From: Tolumonas sp008015085
GTDB lineage: Bacteria > Pseudomonadota > Gammaproteobacteria > Enterobacterales > Aeromonadaceae
Direction of reading: 5' to 3'
NCBI GenBank assembly: GCA_029265125.1
Contig: JAJUJX010000004.1
Coordinates: 124,001-188,000 of the forward strand
Length of the DNA stretch: 64,000 nt
The notes below the pieces were generated by a model. That model was not told the origin of the DNA. It saw only the letters and a program-made list of their open reading frames with translations, and did no database searches. Numbering within the stretch: the stretch's first letter is position 1; the number at the start of each line of letters is the position of its first letter. This document shows positions 25,860 to 34,424 of this stretch, piece by piece. Made by a program: the position numbers and the translations under genes.

Positions 25860-27215
25860 CTATCCGTTAAAACGGGTGAAATCATTGAACAACGCAATAG
25901 CCATCAAACACATTAGTAATGCAGCCCCGATGCGGTAAGCAATATCCTGCACTTTAGCGGGAACCGGACGACGTAACAGTGCTTCAATACCAAAAAACAA
26001 CAAATGTCCGCCATCCAAAACTGGCAGGGGCAATAAATTCATAATACCAAGGTTAACACTGATTAACCCTAAAAAGCCGAGGAAATACACCAGACCGTAA
26101 CCAGCACTATCGCCTGCACCTTTTGCAATAGCGATTGGGCCACTCAGGTTATCGACAGAAATGGTGCCTGTAATCAATTTACCTACGACGTCTAATGTCA
26201 GCGCCGATACTTCCGCAGTACGTCTGAGAGCATGGGGAATCGCATCAAAAAAACCATATTGCGTCTCTGTCAGATATTTTTCAGGTAATGGCTTAACAAC
26301 TGGCATCAAGCCGGCGAAACCTATCACCCGATCTTTCGTTTCCTTGCGGGCAGGAACTAATGTAACAGATATCGTTTGGCTATCACGCAATACTTGCAGT
26401 TTCAGTGATATATCCGGTGATTGCTGAATTTTTTGTGCAAATTGCGCCCAATCTTTAACCAGATTCTGTTCCACCGTGAGGATTTTATCACCTACCCTCA
26501 GCCCTGCTTTTTCACCCGCGCCTCCGGGGGTCAGCTGAGCCAGTTCGGGAATAATTTCCGGAGATAATGGACTGAAACCCAGTTTACGAAATGGCAATGG
26601 ATCATCAGGACTGATTTTCCAATCCTGCAATGGCAGGCGAACATGTTGCTGACTGCCAGACTCGTCCTGCACAGTCAGATCGATTTGGTTCTGTCCGGCT
26701 GCACTAACAAAGCTATAGCTGACACTTTCCCAATCAGATACTGCCTGTTGGTTGACCTCGATGATCTGCATGCCATTGCGTAATCCAGCCTGATAAGCAA
26801 TTGATGCCGGAGACACCTCACCAATGATCGGTTTTACTCCAGGAACACCGAGCAAAAACACCAGCCAGAAAGCAAGAACAGCAAAGATAAAATTAGCGAA
26901 CGGACCAGCCGCAACTATCGCTGCACGCTTTGCAACAGACTGATTATTAAATGCCTGCGATTTAAGTTCTTCCGGTACAGATTCAACCCGCTCGTCCAGC
27001 ATTTTGACGTAGCCACCCAGCGGTATCAGTGACAGTGAGTATTCTGTTCCATCCCGTCCTTTACGGCTCCAGAATACCTTACCGAACCCCAGAGAAAAAC
27101 GCAGAACTTTCACTCCGCAGCGGCGCGCAACCCAGAAATGTCCCCACTCATGCACTGCAATCAGAATCACCAGAGCAATCAGAAACGACGCAAGATTCCA
27201 TAAACTACCAATCAT
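25860..27215 (-). CDS. rseP: Site-2 protease RseP
   Basis: Membrane zinc metalloprotease of 451 aa that cleaves the anti-sigma factor RseA during the sigma-E envelope stress response and clears signal peptides. The zinc motif HEWGH lies in the first membrane helix (residues 24-28). Two tandem PDZ domains occupy about 115-310, and the conserved PVLDGGH motif near 400 supplies the third metal ligand. It lies between dxr (4-bp overlap) and bamA (19 bp). Confidence 0.98.
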   Translation of the reverse strand: MIGSLWNLASFLIALVILIAVHEWGHFWVARRCGVKVLRFSLGFGKVFWSRKGRDGTEYSLSLIPLGGYVKMLDERVESVPEELKSQAFNNQSVAKRAAIVAAGPFANFIFAVLAFWLVFLLGVPGVKPIIGEVSPASIAYQAGLRNGMQIIEVNQQAVSDWESVSYSFVSAAGQNQIDLTVQDESGSQQHVRLPLQDWKISPDDPLPFRKLGFSPLSPEIIPELAQLTPGGAGEKAGLRVGDKILTVEQNLVKDWAQFAQKIQQSPDISLKLQVLRDSQTISVTLVPARKETKDRVIGFAGLMPVVKPLPEKYLTETQYGFFDAIPHALRRTAEVSALTLDVVGKLITGTISVDNLSGPIAIAKGAGDSAGYGLVYFLGFLGLISVNLGIMNLLPLPVLDGGHLLFFGIEALLRRPVPAKVQDIAYRIGAALLMCLMAIALFNDFTRFNG

Positions 27216-28408
27216 ACTATTAGCTCCGATATGATCTGACTGGCAGTTTCCCGGGCCTTGGTATCAACAGCCAGAATTGATTCCAGTGTATTAATATTGA
27301 CATCGGTAAGTCCGGATAAAACCTCAGCGACGACAGTATATATCTGTGTGAACCGAATTTGCCCATTCAGAAATGCATCAACCGCAATCTCATTAGCCGC
27401 ATTCAATGCAGTTGTTGCGCCTTGTCCAGCCCAGCAGGCATCAATTGCCAGCTTAAGGCAAGGATAGCGATCAAAATCAACCTGGATAAAGGAAAGTTCA
27501 CCGATATTGGAGAAATCCAATGGTTTTACGCCAGAGACCACACGCTCAGGGAAACCAAGTGCATGTGCGATTGGTGTACGCATATCAGGCTGTCCCATTT
27601 GTGCTAATACAGAGCCATCTCTGTATTGCACCATGGAGTGGATCACCGATTGCGGATGAATAATAACCTGTATTTGTTCCGGTGCTGCATTAAAGAGCCA
27701 TTTCGCCTCAATAAATTCCAGCCCTTTATTCATCATGGTTGCAGAATCCACAGAGATTTTACGCCCCATAGACCAATTAGGATGAGCTACAGCCTGTTCA
27801 GGTGTTACCGCATTAAGTTCAGATACCGCAGTGTAGCGAAACGGGCCGCCAGAGCCGGTCAGTAGTATTTTTTCAACGCCTGCAGCAGAGAGATCACACC
27901 GGCCTAAAGAGTCCTGAGCTTCAGCGGGCAGACACTGGAAAATAGCATTATGTTCGCTATCAACCGGTAACACTTTGGCACCATGTTGGTGTGCAGCATC
28001 CATAAAAAGGCGACCTGACATAACCAAGGCTTCTTTATTAGCCAGCAGGACAGTCTTTCCTGTTTTTATTGCAGCTAATGCAGGCATTAGGCCTGCAGCC
28101 CCCACTATCGCCGCCATGACAATATCAACCGACGGCAATGAAGAAACTTCACATAATGCCTGAGGACCAGCTAATACTTCAGTATTAATTTTATGTGCCG
28201 CAAGATGACCTCTCAGCGAGTTTGCTGAGAGGTCATCGGCCATAACAGCAACACGCGGATTAAACTCAAGACAATCCGCAACCATTTGTGCGACATCAGT
28301 ATTCGCGGTCAAAGCGGTAATTGCAAACCGGTCAGGATGCCGACGTACGATGTCTAAGGTACTTCGACCTATCGATCCAGTAGATCCGAGGACGGTCAGA
28401 TACTGCAT
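27212..28408 (-). CDS. dxr: 1-deoxy-D-xylulose 5-phosphate reductoisomerase
   Basis: NADPH-dependent enzyme forming 2-C-methyl-D-erythritol 4-phosphate, the committed step of the MEP isoprenoid pathway. Protein of 398 aa with the N-terminal Rossmann motif LGSTGSIGRSTLDIVR, the LANKEALVMSG segment, the metal-binding PVDSEHNAIFQCL motif, and the flexible-loop region GPFR and HPNWSMGRKISVDSATMMNKG. It precedes rseP with a 4-bp overlap and follows cdsA by 10 bp. Confidence 0.98.
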   Translation of the reverse strand: MQYLTVLGSTGSIGRSTLDIVRRHPDRFAITALTANTDVAQMVADCLEFNPRVAVMADDLSANSLRGHLAAHKINTEVLAGPQALCEVSSLPSVDIVMAAIVGAAGLMPALAAIKTGKTVLLANKEALVMSGRLFMDAAHQHGAKVLPVDSEHNAIFQCLPAEAQDSLGRCDLSAAGVEKILLTGSGGPFRYTAVSELNAVTPEQAVAHPNWSMGRKISVDSATMMNKGLEFIEAKWLFNAAPEQIQVIIHPQSVIHSMVQYRDGSVLAQMGQPDMRTPIAHALGFPERVVSGVKPLDFSNIGELSFIQVDFDRYPCLKLAIDACWAGQGATTALNAANEIAVDAFLNGQIRFTQIYTVVAEVLSGLTDVNINTLESILAVDTKARETASQIISELIV

Positions 28409-28418
28409 GTGATAAACC

Positions 28419-29264
28419 TTAGCTAATTAAAATATAACTAACGACAAACACAGGTAATGCTGCCGTGAGACTATCAATTCGATCTAATACACCGCCATGG
28501 CCAGGAAGCAATGATCCAGAATCTTTAATACCAGCGACCCGTTTAAACAAACTTTCAGTCAAGTCACCTAATACAGATGCCAGCACTGCCAGCACAGAAC
28601 TAACTATAATGGCGACACTTTGCTGCACTGAACTATGCGCTTTTATTGTGACGATGATAGCCAGCAACGTTGCTGCACCTACACCACCTAAAAGCCCTTC
28701 TACCGTTTTATTAGGACTCACTGATGGCAATAATTTACGTGCGCCAAAAGCTCTCCCAGTAAAATAGGCTCCTGTATCCGCCACCCAGACTAAAGACATA
28801 ACAAACAGCAATGCCCAGCTTCCAACCGCTGGATCTTGCTGATAGTGATGGCTTCTCAGTATCAACAACGACCAGAAAAAAGGTAACAACGTACATAAGC
28901 CAAATAGCCATTGCAGCGATTTTCTGGTCTGCCACCATGATTCAAAGCCCGGATAGCGAAGAATCATGACAAGAGCAAGCAGCCACCATGCGACAGAAAT
29001 AAACAAGATACCCTTCACCAATGGCAGTAGCGTGCCTTCAAGCACGAAATGCAATGGCGAAAAATAATAGGTAAGACATAAAATAGCGGTATAACTTGTT
29101 GCGTAAATGGTGGTTAAATCAGGTGAAGAGAATCTTCCCCACTCTCTTCCAGCAAGGAAAAACAGCACTGCAGCAAGCAATGAAAAATATTCAGCAGAAA
29201 GAAAAAACAGCCAGCCTATAGCAAGCGGAATTAAAATCAGAGCAGTTATAATTCTTTGTTTCAA
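28419..29264 (-). CDS. cdsA: Phosphatidate cytidylyltransferase
   Basis: Makes CDP-diacylglycerol from phosphatidic acid and CTP, the branch point of phospholipid synthesis. Polytopic membrane protein of 281 aa with about eight helices. The family signature near the C-terminus is present as SLFKRVAGIKDSGSLLPGHG followed by GVLDRIDS. It follows uppS by 17 bp. Confidence 0.98.
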   Translation of the reverse strand: MKQRIITALILIPLAIGWLFFLSAEYFSLLAAVLFFLAGREWGRFSSPDLTTIYATSYTAILCLTYYFSPLHFVLEGTLLPLVKGILFISVAWWLLALVMILRYPGFESWWQTRKSLQWLFGLCTLLPFFWSLLILRSHHYQQDPAVGSWALLFVMSLVWVADTGAYFTGRAFGARKLLPSVSPNKTVEGLLGGVGAATLLAIIVTIKAHSSVQQSVAIIVSSVLAVLASVLGDLTESLFKRVAGIKDSGSLLPGHGGVLDRIDSLTAALPVFVVSYILIS

Positions 29265-29281
29265 TGAAAAATTCCCTTTTA

Positions 29282-30061
29282 TTATGCATTATTGACTGAT
29301 GATACCAGCCATTCTTTTATCTGATCGCCAGTACAACCAAACCGGCGTTCACGGGAAACAAACGAAGCAATCGCTTCCATAAATTGATCTTCGCCAAAAT
29401 CAGGCCAAAGAACAGAAGTGAAAAAAAGTTCAGCATAGGCTATTTGCCAAAGTAGAAAATTGCTTATCCGGTGATCTCCGCCAGTTCGGATCAATAAATC
29501 AACATCACTCAAATCAGTGGTTGACAGGTTCAGGCTTATCCTGGCTTCATCAATATCTTCCGGCATTAATCTGCCGTCCGCAACCTGCCGGGCCAACTGT
29601 TGGCATGCCTGTGCAATTTCCCAACGACCGCCATAGTTAGCTGCGATATTCAGTATCATCCCATTATTGTTGGATGTCAGCGCTTCTGCTTCACGGATCT
29701 TTTTCTGCAACCGATCACTAAATCCGTGTATATCGCCAATGATACGCAGGCGAATATTACCATCATTCAACTTTCGGATTTCACGTCCCAGAACAAACAT
29801 GAATAATTCCATCAGCGCCGATACTTCAGACTCTGGTCTGCGCCAGTTTTCACTGGAAAAGGCAAACAGCGTCAACGCTTTGATACCCATACGGGATGCA
29901 ACAGAGACAATCTGACGAACAGAGGTAACCCCAGCTTTATGCCCTGCAATACGGATTTTTCCCCTCTGCTGAGCCCAGCGTCCATTACCATCCATAATGA
30001 TAGCTACATGCTTCGGCATAGATTGATTAGCAATGTCCGCAATAGCGTCAGGCAATGTCAT
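29282..30061 (-). CDS. uppS: Undecaprenyl diphosphate synthase
   Basis: Cis-prenyltransferase producing the C55 carrier lipid for peptidoglycan and O-antigen. 259 aa. The catalytic-aspartate motif IIMDGNGRWAQQRG is near residues 22-35; FAFSSENW, the later LIRTGGDHRISNFLLWQ and the YAELFF segment are typical. The ATG at 30061 is preceded by GGAGGT at 5 nt, which decides the start. A terminator hairpin stands just before this ribosome binding site, so part of its transcription may come from its own promoter or by read-through. Confidence 0.98.
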   Translation of the reverse strand: MTLPDAIADIANQSMPKHVAIIMDGNGRWAQQRGKIRIAGHKAGVTSVRQIVSVASRMGIKALTLFAFSSENWRRPESEVSALMELFMFVLGREIRKLNDGNIRLRIIGDIHGFSDRLQKKIREAEALTSNNNGMILNIAANYGGRWEIAQACQQLARQVADGRLMPEDIDEARISLNLSTTDLSDVDLLIRTGGDHRISNFLLWQIAYAELFFTSVLWPDFGEDQFMEAIASFVSRERRFGCTGDQIKEWLVSSVNNA

Positions 30062-30079
30062 TGATACCTCCAAACAAAA

Positions 30080-30107
30080 GGCGCCGTGCAGCATGCCGCA
30101 CGGCGCC
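30080..30107 (-). terminator. Terminator between frr and uppS
   Basis: GGCGCCGTGC and GCACGGCGCC form a perfect 10-bp GC-rich stem with an 8-nt loop. In the minus direction the stem is followed by TTTTGTTT. It ends the rpsB-to-frr segment, or attenuates read-through into the envelope genes; the uppS ribosome binding site lies immediately after. Confidence 0.8.
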
Positions 30108-30129
30108 CGTACTATACCTGATTAACAGC

Positions 30130-30687
30130 TTAGATTTCCATTAGCTCTTTTTCTTTAGCGGCTAACAAGTCATCAACCTGTTTCACAAAACCATCAGTCA
30201 GCTTCTGAATTTCTTCCTGAGCACGACGGTCATCATCTTCTGTGATTTCTTTGTCTTTTAGCAATGCTTTCAGATCAGCATTACAGTCACGACGAACGTT
30301 ACGAACAGATACACGTGATTGTTCTGCTTCAGCCCGAACCAGCTTGATTAAGTCTTTACGACGCTCTTCTGTCAACGGTGGCAGCGGTACACGGATTGTA
30401 GTACCAGCAGAAGATGGGTTCAGCCCCAGATCTGAGGTCATAATTGCTTTTTCCACCGCCTGAATCATAGAACGGTCGAAAACAGTAACCGCCAGAGTAC
30501 GGGCATCTTCTGCAACAACGTTCGCGACCTGGCGCAGTGGAGTTGCCGAACCATAATACTCTACGCTGATTCCATCCAGCAGAGCTGGCTGTGCACGACC
30601 TGTACGGATTTTAGACATTTGAGACTTCAAAGACTCAACGCTTTTGGTCATGCGATCTTTTGCATCAGCTTTAATTTCATTGATCAC
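30130..30687 (-). CDS. frr: Ribosome recycling factor
   Basis: Works with EF-G to split post-termination ribosomes. 185 aa, starting MINEIKADAKDRMTKSVESL, with the conserved KIRTGRAQPALLDGI motif and the C-terminal helical region ending in KEKELMEI. It follows pyrH by 76 bp on the same strand. Confidence 0.98.
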   Translation of the reverse strand: MINEIKADAKDRMTKSVESLKSQMSKIRTGRAQPALLDGISVEYYGSATPLRQVANVVAEDARTLAVTVFDRSMIQAVEKAIMTSDLGLNPSSAGTTIRVPLPPLTEERRKDLIKLVRAEAEQSRVSVRNVRRDCNADLKALLKDKEITEDDDRRAQEEIQKLTDGFVKQVDDLLAAKEKELMEI

Positions 30688-30763
30688 AATCTGTATCCTT
30701 TTTTCGCTAGATTTGGCAGACGCTTCATATTAAAAACTTTAAAGCGCCAAAACGAAAGTCTGA

Positions 30764-31498
30764 TTATTTATTTTTGTGATAAATCAAAGTGCCTTCACGT
30801 TCACCCATGATGACACGACGCAGTGCACCTGGTTTATTCATATTAAATACGCGAATAGGCAGGTTATGGTCACGAGCCAGTGTAAAGGCGGCTAAGTCCA
30901 TAACTTTTAATTCTTTGTCCAGAACGTCACTGTAGTCCAGTTCTGAATAGAGTTCAGCATCAGGGTATTTCACTGGATCAGCGGAGAATACACCGTCAAC
31001 TTTAGTCGCTTTGAGTACAACTTCTGCTTCAATTTCAATACCACGCAGACAAGCTGCAGAATCTGTAGTAAAGAATGGGTTACCAGTACCCGCAGCAAAA
31101 ATAACAACGCGACCGTTACGCAGTAAGCTAATGGCTTCTGCCCAGTTGTAATCGTTACAAATACCTTGCAGATTAATTGCAGACATCAAACGGGCATTAA
31201 CATAAGCACGATGCAACGCATCACGCATCGCCAGACCATTCATCACGGTTGCCAGCATACCCATGTGATCACCCACTACGCGATTCATCCCGGCTTTTGC
31301 GAGACCAGCACCACGGAACAAGTTACCGCCACCAATGACAAGACCAACTTCAACGCCCATTTCGATCAATTCCTTGATCTCTTGCGCCATACGATCCAAT
31401 ACAGTTGGGTCGATACCAAAACCTTCAGCGCCTTGTAAGGCTTCACCGCTCAGTTTAAGTAAAACACGTTTATATGCAGTTTTCGGATGAGTGCTCAT
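30764..31498 (-). CDS. pyrH: UMP kinase
   Basis: Hexameric amino-acid-kinase-fold enzyme that phosphorylates UMP to UDP, 244 aa. Nucleotide-binding motifs KLSGEALQG and VIGGGNLFRGAG are at the N-terminal part, with AAGTGNPFFTTDSAA and the CTP/UTP-sensing C-terminal region further on. It sits between tsf and frr, the conserved order. Confidence 0.98.
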   Translation of the reverse strand: MSTHPKTAYKRVLLKLSGEALQGAEGFGIDPTVLDRMAQEIKELIEMGVEVGLVIGGGNLFRGAGLAKAGMNRVVGDHMGMLATVMNGLAMRDALHRAYVNARLMSAINLQGICNDYNWAEAISLLRNGRVVIFAAGTGNPFFTTDSAACLRGIEIEAEVVLKATKVDGVFSADPVKYPDAELYSELDYSDVLDKELKVMDLAAFTLARDHNLPIRVFNMNKPGALRRVIMGEREGTLIYHKNK

Positions 31499-31522
31499 TG
31501 CTCTATTTCCCGCTCATAGAAA

Positions 31523-31544
31523 GACCGCGACATATGTCGCGGTC
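31523..31544 (-). terminator. Terminator between tsf and pyrH
   Basis: A perfect 22-bp palindrome (GACCGCGACAT then its complement) lies in the 67-bp gap after tsf. On the minus strand it is followed by TTTCT. Being a full palindrome, the true hairpin must open a few central bases as the loop. It should partly end the rpsB-tsf transcript. Confidence 0.75.
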
Positions 31545-31565
31545 TGTATTTAGCCGATGGTTAAA

Positions 31566-32444
31566 TTAACCTTTCATGGCAGCGATTTGCGCCTGAACTT
31601 CAGCAGCGAAATCAGTTTCCTGTTTTTCGATACCTTCGCCTACTTCGAAACGGATGAAGTCCTGAACGTCAGCACCTTTCTGTTTCAGCAGATCAGCAAC
31701 AGTGATTGAAGGATCTTTAACGAATTGCTGACCAGTCAGAGAAATTTCACCAGTAAATTTCTTCATACGGCCTTCAACCATTTTCTCTGCGATTTCTTTT
31801 GGTTTGCCAGAGTTGATCGCGATTTCAACCTGAATTTCGCGCTCTTTAGCAACAACTTCTGCAGATACATCTTCTGGCTTAACGAATTGTGGGCTGTTTG
31901 CAGCAACGTGCATTGCCAGATCTTTAGCCAGCTCTTCGTCACCACCAACCAGTTTAGTTACAACACCGATACGCGCGCCGTGAACATAAGTACCCAGGTT
32001 TTCACCTTCGATGATCATCACGCGACGCAGGTTCATGTTTTCACCGATTTTAGCGATCAGGTTGTTCAGAGTAACCTGAACTGACTCACCTGCACCAAAA
32101 TCAGCTTCTTTTAATGCTTCTACGTCAGCAATTTTGCCAGCCAGTGCGATTTCAGCCACTTTGTCGCCGAAAGCACGGAAGCTTGCATCTTTTGCTACGA
32201 AATCAGTTTCGCAGTTCAGCTCTACCATCACAGCTACGCTGCCAGCAGATTTCGCAATGATGATACCTTCAGCTGCGATACGACCTGCTTTTTTAGCTGC
32301 TTTAGCCTGACCTGATTTACGCATGTTTTCGATGGCTAATTCGATGTCGCCATTTGCTTCAGTCAGTGCTTTTTTACAATCCATCATGCCTGCGCCAGTA
32401 CGTTCGCGCAGTTCTTTTACCATTGCAGCAGTAATATCTGCCAT
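31566..32444 (-). CDS. tsf: Translation elongation factor Ts
   Basis: Nucleotide exchange factor for EF-Tu, 292 aa. The N-terminal UBA-like domain (MADITAAMVKELRERTGAGM followed by MDCKKAL) contains the classic EF-Ts signature, and the core domain has ELNCETDFVAKD. The ATG at 32444 matches the family start and has GAGG upstream; the alternative five codons upstream is unlikely. It follows rpsB in the same transcript after a terminator-like hairpin. Confidence 0.98.
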   Translation of the reverse strand: MADITAAMVKELRERTGAGMMDCKKALTEANGDIELAIENMRKSGQAKAAKKAGRIAAEGIIIAKSAGSVAVMVELNCETDFVAKDASFRAFGDKVAEIALAGKIADVEALKEADFGAGESVQVTLNNLIAKIGENMNLRRVMIIEGENLGTYVHGARIGVVTKLVGGDEELAKDLAMHVAANSPQFVKPEDVSAEVVAKEREIQVEIAINSGKPKEIAEKMVEGRMKKFTGEISLTGQQFVKDPSITVADLLKQKGADVQDFIRFEVGEGIEKQETDFAAEVQAQIAAMKG

Positions 32445-32485
32445 GTCATCCATCCTCAAATTGGGTCAATGCCAGTTACAGCAAA

Positions 32486-32506
32486 AAGGGGCCACAGGGG
32501 CCCCTT
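32486..32506 (-). terminator. Terminator or attenuator between rpsB and tsf
   Basis: AAGGGGCC and GGCCCCTT form an 8-bp stem with a 5-nt loop. On the minus strand it is followed by TTTTTGC. As in E. coli, partial termination here would give more S2 mRNA than EF-Ts mRNA. Confidence 0.75.
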
Positions 32507-32545
32507 CAAACCTGTACGATTCGTGTCAGGGCCTAACTAATATAA

Positions 32546-33274
32546 TTAGTTAGCTTCAACAAAACCGTCTTGTTCAGCCTGAACAACGATATCCAGTTCG
32601 CGAGCAGTTTTGATAGAATCTGCAGCAGCGTTCAGATACAGCTGTACAGCACGGATTGCGTCATCGTTACCTGGGATGATGTAATCCACGCCATCTGGGT
32701 TTGAGTTGGTATCAACGATAGATACAACTGGGATACCCAGGTTGTTAGCTTCTTTGATAGCGATATGTTCGTGATCAGCGTCGATTACGAACAGAACATC
32801 AGGCAGACCGCCCATGTCTTTGATACCGCCCAGGCTCTTCTCCAGCTTTTCCATTTCACGAGTACGCATCAGCGCTTCTTTTTTGGTCAGCTTTTCGAAA
32901 GTGCCGTCTTGTGACTGAGTTTCCAGATCTTTCAGACGTTTGATTGACTGACGAACAGTTTTCCAGTTGGTCAGCATACCGCCCAACCAGCGATGGTTCA
33001 CATAGAACTGGTCGCAGTTCACTGCAGCTTCTTTAACAGCTTCAGTAGCAGCACGTTTAGTACCAACGAACAGTACTTTACCTTTTTTAGAAGCAACGCT
33101 GGACAGGTAGTTCAGCGCGTCATCAAACATTGGAACAGTTTTTTCCAAGTTGATGATATGTACATTGTTACGAGCACCGAAGATGAACGGCTTCATTTTT
33201 GGGTTCCAGAAACGAGTCTGGTGACCGAAGTGAACACCTGCCTGCAACATGTCGCGCATAGAAACTTTAGCCAT
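32546..33274 (-). CDS. rpsB: 30S ribosomal protein S2
   Basis: Ribosomal protein uS2, 242 aa, beginning MAKVSMRDMLQAGVHFGHQT. Conserved segments NPKMKPFIFGARN, FYVNHRWLGGMLTNWKT and IPVVSIVDTNSNPDGVDYII are present. The ATG at 33274 has AGAGGAA just upstream; the 11 extra upstream codons are leader sequence. It is the first gene of the rpsB-tsf transcript. Confidence 0.98.
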   Translation of the reverse strand: MAKVSMRDMLQAGVHFGHQTRFWNPKMKPFIFGARNNVHIINLEKTVPMFDDALNYLSSVASKKGKVLFVGTKRAATEAVKEAAVNCDQFYVNHRWLGGMLTNWKTVRQSIKRLKDLETQSQDGTFEKLTKKEALMRTREMEKLEKSLGGIKDMGGLPDVLFVIDADHEHIAIKEANNLGIPVVSIVDTNSNPDGVDYIIPGNDDAIRAVQLYLNAAADSIKTARELDIVVQAEQDGFVEAN

Positions 33275-33300
33275 TTTATTCCTCTTTGGGGTTGGGCCTC

Positions 33301-33355
33301 CACACATCCCTCACTCCGACCTTTAAGGCACCCCGGAGCGGGTTATAGATGTGTG
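33301..33355 (-). promoter_or_regulatory. Structured rpsB 5' leader (possible S2 autoregulatory site)
   Basis: In the leader just before the rpsB ribosome binding site, CACACATC (33301-33308) can pair with GATGTGTG (33348-33355). This encloses a second stem of CTCCG (33314-33318) with CGGAG (33334-33338). In E. coli rpsB is autogenously repressed by S2 through its leader; this fold is a plausible counterpart by position, not by proven homology. Confidence 0.5.
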
Positions 33356-33383
33356 TGTGGTATTTAAGTTTAATTAGTGAAAC

Positions 33384-33398
33384 CGGAGATACTCTCCG
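33384..33398 (-). promoter_or_regulatory. 5'-proximal hairpin of the rpsB leader
   Basis: CGGAGA and TCTCCG form a 6-bp stem with a 3-nt loop close to the expected transcript start, about 10 bp after the -10 box. It may protect the mRNA 5' end or belong to the S2-responsive leader. Confidence 0.4.
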
Positions 33399-33408
33399 TT
33401 CGGGCGGC

Positions 33409-33417
33409 TTTATACCA
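33409..33417 (-). promoter_or_regulatory. rpsB promoter, extended -10
   Basis: On the minus strand TGGTATAAA forms an extended -10 element (TGn plus TATAAA). It is followed by a GC-rich discriminator (GCCGCCC), as in ppGpp-repressed ribosomal promoters. The -35 position is poor. It lies about 135 bp upstream of the rpsB start, leaving room for the structured leader. The rest of the 310-bp gap to map holds no gene. Confidence 0.55.
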
Positions 33418-33584
33418 TAAATGCCCCCGGCACGCCACTTCAAATAGGTAAAACCGTATAATCCAGGCTGGATTACAGCAGGTATAACTGTTATTGAGAC
33501 TAGCACTCATTTTCTATTGTCTATAAAATCGGAGTAACCTCATACCTGTCGTTCGTTTACAGGTTTTCAGTTCAGAGAGATGTT

Positions 33585-34376
33585 ATGTCTATCATTATCA
33601 AAACCGCGGAAGAAATTGAAAAAATGCGTGTAGCCTGCCGATTGGCTGCCGAAGTGCTGGAGATGATTACTCCTTATATGAAAGCCGGTATTACGACTGA
33701 AGAACTGGATAATATCTGCCACGATTATATCGTTAATGTGCAAAAAGCTATTCCTGCCCCGCTTAACTACCACGGTTTTCCGAAATCAACCTGCATCTCT
33801 ATCAATCATGTTGTTTGTCATGGGATCCCTTCTCCGGATAAAAAACTGAAAGAAGGCGATATTGTGAACATGGATATCACCGTCATCAAAGATGGTTACC
33901 ATGGTGATACATCACAGATGTTTATCATCGGCAAAGGTAGCATCATGGCCGAACGTCTCTGCCGAGTGGCACAGGAATGCCTCTATCTGGCCATCAAAAT
34001 GGTTAAACCTGATGCAAGACTGGGCGATTTTGGTGCAGCCATCCAAAAACATGCAGAAGGCCATGGCTATTCGGTTGTCCGGGAATACTGCGGACACGGC
34101 ATTGGCAAAGGGTTCCATGAAGAACCGCAAGTATTGCACTATGGTAAAGCAGGTACTGGCGAAATCATGCGCCCTGGCATGTGTTTTACTATTGAACCAA
34201 TGATTAATGCCGGAAAGGCGCAGTGCAGTGTATTGAAAGATGAATGGACGGTAGTAACGAAAGATCGCAGCTTATCCGCTCAGTGGGAACATACTTTGCT
34301 TGTAACGGAAGATGGATGTGAAGTCCTGACCTTACGTAAAGATGAAACACTGGAGCGTGTTTTTCATCACAGCTGA
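33585..34376 (+). CDS. map: Type I methionine aminopeptidase
   Basis: Removes the initiator methionine from nascent proteins. 263 aa, with the pita-bread fold motifs NYHGFPKSTCISINHVVCHG, the metal ligands in VNMDITVIKDGYHGDTSQMF, CGHGIGKGFHEEP, FTIEPMI and QWEHTLLVTE. It is divergent from rpsB, as in E. coli, and is followed by glnD. Confidence 0.98.
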   Translation: MSIIIKTAEEIEKMRVACRLAAEVLEMITPYMKAGITTEELDNICHDYIVNVQKAIPAPLNYHGFPKSTCISINHVVCHGIPSPDKKLKEGDIVNMDITVIKDGYHGDTSQMFIIGKGSIMAERLCRVAQECLYLAIKMVKPDARLGDFGAAIQKHAEGHGYSVVREYCGHGIGKGFHEEPQVLHYGKAGTGEIMRPGMCFTIEPMINAGKAQCSVLKDEWTVVTKDRSLSAQWEHTLLVTEDGCEVLTLRKDETLERVFHHS

Positions 34377-34384
34377 TTTATTAC

Positions 34385-34406
34385 GGCTCCACAGTAACGT
34401 GGAGCC
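34385..34406 (+). terminator. Hairpin between map and glnD
   Basis: GGCTCCAC and GTGGAGCC form a perfect 8-bp stem with a 6-nt loop. No T tract follows (TAACCC), so it may stabilise mRNA or pause transcription rather than end it. Confidence 0.45.
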
Positions 34407-34424
34407 TAACCCTTGGAATTGCTT

